NCBI GenBank assembly: GCA_003517965.1
Contig: DOZO01000069.1
Location: 9,445-31,190, forward strand
Source: Desulfobulbaceae bacterium
GTDB lineage: Bacteria; Desulfobacterota; Desulfobulbia; Desulfobulbales; Desulfurivibrionaceae
Reading direction: 5' to 3'
Length of the DNA: 21,746 bases
Below the pieces are notes generated by a model. The model did no database searches. It was not told the origin of the DNA and was given only the letters and a program-made list of their open reading frames with translations. The translations under genes and the position numbers were made by a program. This document shows positions 16,425 through 21,746 of the stretch, piece after piece (within the stretch, counting starts at the first letter, position 1; each line of letters begins with the position of its first letter).

Positions 16425-18845
16425 TTAATTGCTTGCGGATCCTCCCTGAAGCAGATCAAGGACGTTTGTGGTCATTGCGTTGGCTTGAGTAAGAGCAAAA
16501 CCACCGGATTGCACCAGAACGTTCATTTTTGAAAAAATACTGGTTTCCTCAGCAAAATCGATGTCCATAATGTTCGAATAGGCATTCTGCACATTGAGCT
16601 GGGCGCTACTGAGGTTGCTGACATTGGCAATAAATTGATTTTGGGTGGCGGCCACCTTGATACGGATGGTGTTGAGATCATCTATGGCGGCGTCGACAAG
16701 AACAATCGCAGTTTGCGCATCGTTGGCCGTAAGAACGCTCAAATCGGAGAGGCGCAGGGTGGTTTCACTGGTGAGCTCGGTACTTGCCGCACCTCCGGCA
16801 TTGGCGGCGAGCACCGAGCCGCTGGCGATCACCGAGGCGTTTTCCAGGGTCATAGCCAGATTAAGGGTGTTGCTGCCCGAGGTAGTGTAGTCAATGGCCG
16901 TGGGAGTGGCGCTGGCGCTGATGGTGCCTACCGTGGTGACAATGTCGTTGGTCAGCACGGTTCCGGCTTCGATGACACTACCAGAAGCCAAGGTCGAGCC
17001 CGCCGCCAGGGAAAGATCAGCGCTCAGGGTGTGGGCTCCATTGACGGTGGCATCGCCGCCGATGGTGGAGCCATTGGCCAGGGTGGAACCGCTGACCAGG
17101 ATGGAGCCTGATTTCAGGGTCATGGACTGGGTAGTGGTCACAGCAGCGGCGAGGGTCGCATCTCCTCCCACGGTGGAGCCTGCCGCGATGCTGGTAACTC
17201 CGTTGACATCAGCAATGGTAGAGCTGGAGAGCAGGGTCATGTTTTGGCTGGTGGTCATAGCTGAATTGAGGGTTATATTTTCCCCGACATAGGAACCTGC
17301 GGTCATGGTTGAGCCGGATTTAATAATGGAGCCGTTTAAAAGCAACATGGCGTTGGTGATGGTTGCATCTGCCGAGAGTATAGCGTCTGCAGATAAGGTT
17401 GTTCCGGCTTCGATTGTCACGGCACCAACCTCGATATCGTTGGTGAGATAGGTGCCACCCTCCAGGGTGCTACCAATCTCGATGATGGAGCCGCTTGCAA
17501 AAAGGGAGTTGGCGGTAGTGGTAATATCGCCGTTGTTGACGGCGGTTCCCCCCAGCACGGTGTTTTTCTTGATGACGGAGGCGGTGGCCAGGACCGAACC
17601 GGTAAGGATGGTCGAATCCTGGGTCGTGGCGATATTACCGTTGATATCCGCGCCGAGCAGCGTTTTTCCCGCGGTGAATCCGGCTTCCAGGGTGGAGGTG
17701 CTTGCCAGTACCGAGCCCGTGGCCAGAGTCGAGTTGATGGTGGTGGTTAGGGACCCGGTAAAGCTTAAGCCCCCCGAGGCAAAATTAACCGCCAGCCCTT
17801 CGGAAAGGTTGCTCATGTTGATGGAATAGGAGCCGGTCTGGTAGAGCTGGATGGAGCCGAAGGTGGAAATGGCGTTTGCATCGCCGGCGGTCAGGGAGGT
17901 TCCCGTGCCGGCGACCTTGATGGCCCGACCGTCGCTGGATACGAGTTTGAGCTGGCCTTCGGCGGTGATGCTGGCGGTAATCCCATGGCTTGAGACTTTA
18001 TTGTTGATTGCGGTAACCAGACTATTATCCGCATCGTTTGCCAGGGTTGTCACCGTGCCGATGGCGATATCGTTGATGGCGAAGTCCGAAGATGTGCTGC
18101 CCGCCTCCACCGGATCACTACTGGTTGTTTCTACCACATCATAGGCTGAGATGCCGGTGGTGCTTTTGTAAGCATTTATCGCGTCGGCCAGGGCTCCCAT
18201 ACTGTTTTCGGCACTGTTGTCATATTGCACAGACACAGATTTTATGGATAAGTTTTCGTTGGTGAGGTTGCTGTAAAAGTTGAGCTCCACCGCACCGCCC
18301 GTGGAATTGGTCAAGGTCAGCTCGGCGGTGCGCACATGGCCAACCTTGATACTTTCCGCCGAATCAACGGAAACAGAAAGTATCTCACCCGCATAGGCAC
18401 CTACCTGGAATTTTTTATCGCTGAATATGCCAGTCAGCAGATTTTGCCCGTTGTAGGTGGAGGTCTGGGCGATAATATCGAGTTCTTCCAGTAGCTTGGT
18501 GATATCACTTTGAATGGTCTTGCGGGTAGCGGTTGACTGGCTGTCCTGCGCAGCCTGAATGGCTTTTGTTTTAATGGAAGCAAGGATATTAACTGATTCG
18601 TATAATGCATCGTCCATAATCTGCATGATGGAGACGCCGTCATTGGAATTGCGTATCGCCTGACCAAAGCTTTTTGCCTGAGAGTCAAGACCTGAGGCGA
18701 TATACAGCCCGGCCGGATCATCAGCTGCCCGATTGATTCGGAGACCGGATGAAAGCCGTTCAACGGATTTTGCCAGGCTGTTGTACGAATTTACCAGATT
18801 GCCGTGCGCGTAGAGGGCGGTGCTGTTGGTGATTTGAAATGCCAT
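16425..18845 (-). CDS. fliC: Flagellin with a long repetitive central domain
   Basis: This 806-residue flagellin is much longer than the usual 270-550 residues. Residues 1-170 are the D0/D1 N-terminus (MAFQITNSTALYAHGNL, LSSGLRINRAADDPAGL, YNGQNLL), and residues 703-806 the matching C-terminus (VAATQNQFIANVSNL, ending in LDLLQGGSASN). Residues about 250-312 resemble a flagellin-IN (hook IN) motif (SSDFAINDIAIGT to SSDGRAIKV). Residues 367-690 consist of Ser/Thr/Gly-rich repeats with a hexad rhythm (see separate entry). There is no Cys or Trp. A good ribosome-binding site, GGAGG, lies 6 bases before the ATG. It forms the filament after export by the flagellar type III system, and the central domain should be surface exposed and is the likely target for O-glycosylation by the Maf-like protein encoded just across the convergent junction. 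Identity is certain; glycosylation is inferred. Confidence 0.97.
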   Translation of the reverse strand: MAFQITNSTALYAHGNLVNSYNSLAKSVERLSSGLRINRAADDPAGLYIASGLDSQAKSFGQAIRNSNDGVSIMQIMDDALYESVNILASIKTKAIQAAQDSQSTATRKTIQSDITKLLEELDIIAQTSTYNGQNLLTGIFSDKKFQVGAYAGEILSVSVDSAESIKVGHVRTAELTLTNSTGGAVELNFYSNLTNENLSIKSVSVQYDNSAENSMGALADAINAYKSTTGISAYDVVETTSSDPVEAGSTSSDFAINDIAIGTVTTLANDADNSLVTAINNKVSSHGITASITAEGQLKLVSSDGRAIKVAGTGTSLTAGDANAISTFGSIQLYQTGSYSINMSNLSEGLAVNFASGGLSFTGSLTTTINSTLATGSVLASTSTLEAGFTAGKTLLGADINGNIATTQDSTILTGSVLATASVIKKNTVLGGTAVNNGDITTTANSLFASGSIIEIGSTLEGGTYLTNDIEVGAVTIEAGTTLSADAILSADATITNAMLLLNGSIIKSGSTMTAGSYVGENITLNSAMTTSQNMTLLSSSTIADVNGVTSIAAGSTVGGDATLAAAVTTTQSMTLKSGSILVSGSTLANGSTIGGDATVNGAHTLSADLSLAAGSTLASGSVIEAGTVLTNDIVTTVGTISASATPTAIDYTTSGSNTLNLAMTLENASVIASGSVLAANAGGAASTELTSETTLRLSDLSVLTANDAQTAIVLVDAAIDDLNTIRIKVAATQNQFIANVSNLSSAQLNVQNAYSNIMDIDFAEETSIFSKMNVLVQSGGFALTQANAMTTNVLDLLQGGSASN
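16776..17747 (-). repeat. Hexad-periodic repeat region of flagellin (possible beta-helix)
   Basis: Residues 367-690 of the flagellin show an aliphatic residue every six positions with Ser, Thr or Ala four further on, as in LEGGTY, IEAGTT, LSADAI, IKSGST, LANGST, IGGDAT and LAAGST. This resembles the hexapeptide pattern of left-handed beta-helices. The hexads group into about eight units of 35-53 residues; the clearest are 407-442, 443-495, 496-530, 531-569, 570-605 and 606-640, often starting with TT and carrying GGDAT or LTNDI near the end. Nucleotide identity between units is partial, so they are old or diversified duplications. Confidence 0.75.
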
Positions 18846-18851
18846 GACGAT

Positions 18852-18856
18852 CCTCC
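18852..18856 (-). promoter_or_regulatory. Ribosome-binding site of flagellin
   Basis: GGAGG on the - strand, 6 bases before the flagellin ATG. It is the strongest Shine-Dalgarno match in the window together with that of kdnA, whereas the + strand operon has mostly weak sites. Confidence 0.85.
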
Positions 18857-18970
18857 TTCCATTGAGTGATGTGGGCGGCCATCCTTGACCGTAAAGACGA
18901 TGATTTGCTCCGTAAAATAAGAGCTTAATAAACTAATATAATTTTTTTCATTTTTTTCAAAGATTATTCG

Positions 18971-18998
18971 TAAAGTTTACTGGGGAATATGCCGATAA
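18971..18998 (+). promoter_or_regulatory. Sigma-28 (FliA)-type promoter facing away from flagellin
   Basis: TAAAGTTT (18971-18978) and GCCGATAA (18991-18998) equal both halves of the enteric FliA consensus, separated by 12 bases (consensus 11). It is oriented to the right, away from flagellin and against kdnA. Nothing equivalent is seen on the - strand upstream of flagellin; there the region has A-tracts and a TATATT but no convincing promoter. Matching 16 positions by chance is very unlikely, but activity and target are unknown. Confidence 0.6.
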
Positions 18999-19047
18999 AT
19001 GAATTTTTTCTTTTTCCCCGACAGGGACATGACTGCATGGGGAGCAC

Positions 19048-19084
19048 AAAAAAACCCCTGCTACCGGATGTTCCGGTGCAGGGG
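19048..19084 (-). terminator. Rho-independent terminator downstream of kdnA
   Basis: A strong stem of 7 plus 6 base pairs (CCCCTGC/GCAGGGG and ACCGGA/TCCGGT with one bulged T and loop TGT) spans 19055-19084, followed on the - strand by seven T bases (A tract 19048-19054). It lies about 35 bases after the kdnA stop and should end the kdnB-kdnA transcript before the flagellin gene. Confidence 0.9.
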
Positions 19085-19117
19085 CATGGGTGTCGCGACA
19101 GTTACCAAACAAGGTAT

Positions 19118-20326
19118 TCAGGAAAGAGCAGCCACCGCCTTTTCAACGGCCGTAGCGATCTGGCCAAGCCTTTCTTCAGAAAGTTTGATGGGCACTGGGT
19201 ACACAAGCAGCCTGTCCATGATCGCGGCTGATTTAGGCAACGCCTGGGCATCATAAACCACTCGTTTTTTGCCGCCTGGCTCCACAAACGGCCAACCTGA
19301 TTTGGCAAGGGTGGCCCCGGCCAGCAGGTGCTCCCACTTGGGATAATAATGCCAGGTGTTTTCGGCAAAGCAGATGGCCCCGGCCCCGTTTTCAGCCAGG
19401 GCCTTTTTCACGCTCAGGGCCTTGTCTTTGTCCGGCAGGAAAAAAGCGAGAAAGGAGGCGTTGTCACCCTTCTCGTCAAGGATGGCCCTGAAAGTCACCC
19501 CTGGCAGTTTGGCAACAAGATTCTTGATGGCTTTTTTATTCTCCTGCTGGGCCGCGACGATGCCATTGAGCTTGGCCAGTTGAGCTAAACCGATGGCGCC
19601 TTGCAGCTCCATCATCCGGTAGTTGGAGCCGACAAAACTACGGCCCTCGCCGCCCCTGCCTCCGGGGTTTACCGCATGATCATGACCGTGATCGTGATAC
19701 TCGCTCATATCCCGCCAAAGTTTTTCATCATTGGTGACAATCATCCCACCCTCACCGGTAGTCATGGTCTTTACCGGGTCAAAGGAAAAGGTGCCGCAGG
19801 CTCCGAAGGAACCAAGGCGACGGCCATTAAGACTGGCCCCGGCCGCTTGGGCGGTATCTTCCAAAACCGGGATTTTGTGCCGGTCGGCAATGGCCTTGAT
19901 CTCTATAATCCTGGCCGCCGCCCCCATCATGTGCACTGGAATAATCAGCCTGGTCTTAGCGGTGATCTTCTTTTCCAGATCAACCGGATCCAGATTCAGG
20001 GTTTCATCCACTTCGGCAAAAACCGGGATGGCTCCAAGCTCAAGAATCGCCTCCCAGGTGGCGACAAAGGTAAAGCACTGGGTGATAACCTCGTCACCAG
20101 GGCCAATACCCAGAGCGGCCATCGCCACCTTTAGCGCCGCGGTACCTGAGGTGACGGCCTGGCCGTGCTTCACCCCGCAATAGGCGGCAAACTTTTCCTC
20201 AAAGGTACGGACCTTGTAGACCCCCTTGCGCTGCTCGGTAAACTCGTAGCGAAACAACACCCCGGTATCCAAAACCTCAAGAATCTCTTTTTTCTCTTCC
20301 TCGCCAAATATCTCAAAACCGGGCAT
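19118..20326 (-). CDS. kdnA: DegT/DnrJ/EryC1/StrS aminotransferase, probable 8-amino-3,8-dideoxy-manno-octulosonate transaminase (KdnA)
   Basis: The frame is open to 20368, but the ATG at 20326 has AAAAGGAG ending 6 bases upstream, and its product starts MPGFEIFGEEEKKEI, the typical KdnA start, giving 402 residues. The PLP fold is complete: SGTAAL at 60-65, LEDTAQAAG with Asp157 and Gln160, and Lys186 in FDPVKTMTTGEGG as the Schiff-base lysine. KdnA of Shewanella oneidensis aminates the C8 aldehyde made from Kdo by KdnB, giving 8-amino-Kdo (Kdo8N) for lipopolysaccharide. The upstream neighbour is an iron-type alcohol dehydrogenase as expected for kdnB, which makes this assignment better than a generic sugar aminotransferase such as Per. 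Identity rests on recalled family features, not on an alignment. The transcript ends at the strong terminator downstream. Confidence 0.8.
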   Translation of the reverse strand: MPGFEIFGEEEKKEILEVLDTGVLFRYEFTEQRKGVYKVRTFEEKFAAYCGVKHGQAVTSGTAALKVAMAALGIGPGDEVITQCFTFVATWEAILELGAIPVFAEVDETLNLDPVDLEKKITAKTRLIIPVHMMGAAARIIEIKAIADRHKIPVLEDTAQAAGASLNGRRLGSFGACGTFSFDPVKTMTTGEGGMIVTNDEKLWRDMSEYHDHGHDHAVNPGGRGGEGRSFVGSNYRMMELQGAIGLAQLAKLNGIVAAQQENKKAIKNLVAKLPGVTFRAILDEKGDNASFLAFFLPDKDKALSVKKALAENGAGAICFAENTWHYYPKWEHLLAGATLAKSGWPFVEPGGKKRVVYDAQALPKSAAIMDRLLVYPVPIKLSEERLGQIATAVEKAVAALS

Positions 20327-20332
20327 GTATTG

Positions 20333-20338
20333 CTCCTT
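20333..20338 (-). promoter_or_regulatory. Ribosome-binding site of kdnA
   Basis: AAGGAG on the - strand ends 6 bases before the ATG at 20326. It decides the start against the upstream ATG at 20368, which has no such site and would add 14 residues not typical for the family. Confidence 0.8.
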
Positions 20339-20351
20339 TTGGTTTTTCAGT

Positions 20352-20410
20352 GTGGACATGGTGGACATTGTGGATGGTGTCCACTCAGCACTCAGCCCTC
20401 AGCACTCAGC
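20352..20410. repeat. Short tandem repeats between kdnB and kdnA
   Basis: Two small tandem arrays fill the 92-base gap. Reading the + strand, a 9-base unit GTGGACAT(G/T) occurs at 20352-20360 and 20361-20369, followed by a diverged GTGGATGGT. Then the 7-base unit ACTCAGC occurs four times (20383-20410, third copy CCTCAGC). GTGGAC at 20361-20366 can pair with GTCCAC at 20379-20384. Origin is probably slippage; a regulatory role is not shown. Confidence 0.8.
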
Positions 20411-20418
20411 ACTATCTT

Positions 20419-21591
20419 TCAGCCCCACCCTTCCATGGCCGTTTCATAGACCCGGATCACATCCTCAAGGGAGGGCTTGCGCGGATTATTTTCTACCGGT
20501 CTGGTCACGGTGAGGGCGATTCTGGCCATCTCGGGGATCTTCTTGGCCGGGATCTTCAGCTCGGCAAGGCTGGCCGGAATGCCGAGATCCTGATTCATCC
20601 GGTAGACAAATTCCACCCCGGCCTCGGCTGCCTCTCGTTCGGGCAGCCCATCTACCTTGGCGCCCATAACCTCGGCCAACATGGCAAACCTGCCAGGATT
20701 ACCGATCAGGTTATAGGCCATCACATAGGGGAGCAGCACCGCATTGGCCAGCCCGTGCGGGATGCCGAACATCCCGCCCAGGGGATAAGCCATGGCGTGC
20801 ACCAGGCCAACCCCTGCTGTGGCCAGGGCCTTGCCAGCCAACAGGCTGCCGAGAAGCATGTTGGAACGGGCCTCCAGGTTGCCACCGTGGGCATAAGCCT
20901 TGACCAGATTGGAGCTGATCAACTCAATGGCCTCCAGGGCATACATGTCGGAGATCGCGTGGGCCTGGGTGGAGACAAAAGCCTCCAGGGCATGCGTCAG
21001 GGCGTCTACCCCGGTGGTTGCAGTGATGTGCGGGGGCAGAGACACGGTCAGAGCCGGATCAAGAATAGCGGCATCTGGATACAACGGATCGCCATTCATC
21101 CCACCCTTGGATTTGGTTTTTTCATTGATGAACACGGCGGTAAAAGTGACCTCGGCCCCGGTTCCAGCACTGGTAGGGATCATGATCTTGGGCACCCCGG
21201 GCTTTTTGATCTTGCCCAGGCCCAGATAATCCTCGGCCTTGCCGCCGTTGGTGAGCAAGATGCTCACCGCCTTGGCCACATCCATGGCAGAGCCGCCGCC
21301 CGCCCCGACCACACAATCGCATTTCGCCTTTTTAGCCAGCTTGGCCCCGTTATCGGCCAATTTCAACCCCGGCTCAGGATCGACCTTATCGTAGAGCTCA
21401 AAGGCAATCTTGGCCTTGGCAAGGGGCGCTGTGATCCTCTCCGACAGCCCCGCCTTGATAAGACCCGGATCAATCACCAGGAAAACCTTGCTGCCGCCGA
21501 GTTCTTTTACCAGAGCAGGAAGATCGTTGATCGCATCCACCCCGAAACGAATTCGGGTGGGCTGAGTAACGGTAAATGATTGGGAATGCAT
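20419..21591 (-). CDS. kdnB: Iron-containing alcohol dehydrogenase, probable 3-deoxy-manno-octulosonate 8-oxidase (KdnB)
   Basis: The 390-residue protein is a group III (iron-type) alcohol dehydrogenase. The NAD(P)-binding GAGGGSAMDVAK lies at residues 97-108 and the IPTSAGTGAEVT segment near 138. The metal ligands are Asp196 and His200 (DALTHALEAF), His265 (VHAMAYPLGG) and His279 (GIPHGLANA). Many such enzymes are fermentative alcohol dehydrogenases, but the gene lies directly upstream of the kdnA-like aminotransferase, and in Shewanella KdnB oxidises the C8 hydroxyl of Kdo so that KdnA can aminate it. The pairing is the main reason for the specific call. ATG 21591 is preceded by GGGG at a slightly long spacing; no better start is seen. 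The family is certain; the specific reaction is likely. Confidence 0.78.
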   Translation of the reverse strand: MHSQSFTVTQPTRIRFGVDAINDLPALVKELGGSKVFLVIDPGLIKAGLSERITAPLAKAKIAFELYDKVDPEPGLKLADNGAKLAKKAKCDCVVGAGGGSAMDVAKAVSILLTNGGKAEDYLGLGKIKKPGVPKIMIPTSAGTGAEVTFTAVFINEKTKSKGGMNGDPLYPDAAILDPALTVSLPPHITATTGVDALTHALEAFVSTQAHAISDMYALEAIELISSNLVKAYAHGGNLEARSNMLLGSLLAGKALATAGVGLVHAMAYPLGGMFGIPHGLANAVLLPYVMAYNLIGNPGRFAMLAEVMGAKVDGLPEREAAEAGVEFVYRMNQDLGIPASLAELKIPAKKIPEMARIALTVTRPVENNPRKPSLEDVIRVYETAMEGWG

Positions 21592-21746
21592 AGTGTGCCC
21601 CTTTTTTGTTTAAATAACTTTCTGGTAATGATACTGTTCTAAAGAATCAAGGATCATTGAATGCGAATACGCAACTGTTCATCTTTAGGTAAAAATCGAA
21701 CAAAAATCACGGAATGTAACTGTCTCAGCAGTGCCGCAGATGCGCG
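21592..21746. other. Upstream region of kdnB, no gene seen
   Basis: These 155 bases at the right edge are AT-rich and hold no convincing open reading frame. The kdnB promoter should lie here, but I see no strong -35/-10 pair on the - strand. A small inverted repeat TGCG-AATA-CGCA sits at 21662-21673. Confidence 0.5.

Noticed and set aside
16776..17747. CRISPR-like or microsatellite array in the flagellin
   Set aside because: The periodicity is at protein level with diverged codons, in frame and without spacers, so it is a protein repeat.
16635..18144. Several open frames on the + strand opposite the flagellin
   Set aside because: They are antisense shadows of the repetitive, stop-poor flagellin repeat and have no ribosome-binding site or recognisable protein features.
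18900..19054. Invertible (phase-variable) promoter segment around the sigma-28 element
   Set aside because: I searched for flanking inverted repeats and found only matches of 5-6 bases, too short to support a recombination site.
18999..19256. Small open frame downstream of the sigma-28-like promoter
   Set aside because: It is antisense to kdnA, runs through the terminator hairpin, has no ribosome-binding site of note and no recognisable features.
19118..20326. GDP-perosamine synthase (Per) paired with gmd
   Set aside because: The N-terminus and the adjacent iron-type dehydrogenase fit KdnA better, and the gene lies in a different transcription unit from gmd.
20350..21579. 409-residue open frame on the + strand opposite kdnB
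   Set aside because: It mirrors the G+C-rich kdnB coding sequence; the - strand product has all iron-dehydrogenase motifs, whereas this one has none.

Overview
The window looks like a flagellin-glycosylation / surface-glycan locus of a Gram-negative, motile bacterium. It is probably an anaerobic Desulfobacterota (deltaproteobacterial) lineage: B12-type radical SAM enzymes, a Maf-type (DUF115) protein, a very long flagellin and a KdnA/KdnB pair fit such a genome. Taxonomy is inferred from gene content and protein style only, as no rRNA or marker gene is present.

Left and middle (1-16271, all + strand): fourteen tightly packed genes that read as one long operon entering from outside the window. 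In order: a B12-type radical SAM enzyme (5' end cut off), a radical SAM/SPASM protein, a nucleotidyltransferase, a TylF-like O-methyltransferase, a second B12-type radical SAM enzyme, a type I phosphodiesterase/alkaline-phosphatase-fold enzyme, a multi-pass membrane protein, a Rossmann-methyltransferase fusion, a second class I methyltransferase, a Rossmann-DUF1919 fusion, a family 2 glycosyltransferase, a Maf-like protein, a GDP-mannose 4,6-dehydratase (gmd) and a third B12-type radical SAM enzyme. Four junctions are ATGA start/stop overlaps, and no gap in the operon exceeds about 55 bases.

Middle right (16272-18845): a convergent intergenic stretch with stem-loops, then an 806-residue flagellin on the - strand. 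Its N- and C-terminal D0/D1 regions are conventional. The centre carries about 320 residues of hexad-periodic Ser/Thr/Gly-rich repeat that resembles a left-handed beta-helix. The adjacent Maf gene suggests that this flagellin is the acceptor of the glycan.

Right (18846-21746): the flagellin upstream region contains a near-perfect sigma-28 promoter that points away from the flagellin. It is followed by a strong terminator and by kdnB-kdnA on the - strand, a likely pathway for 8-amino-Kdo in lipopolysaccharide. The intergenic region between kdnB and kdnA is made of short tandem repeats. The last 155 bases lie upstream of kdnB and show nothing clear.

Working model: Gmd makes GDP-4-keto-6-deoxymannose. 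Unknown steps, several of them S-adenosylmethionine or radical based, build and methylate an unusual sugar, perhaps with a phosphate group. The glycosyltransferase and Maf protein attach it to the flagellin. The combination of three B12-type radical SAM enzymes, one SPASM radical enzyme and three conventional methyltransferases next to a Maf protein and a solenoid-bearing flagellin is the most unusual feature of the window.
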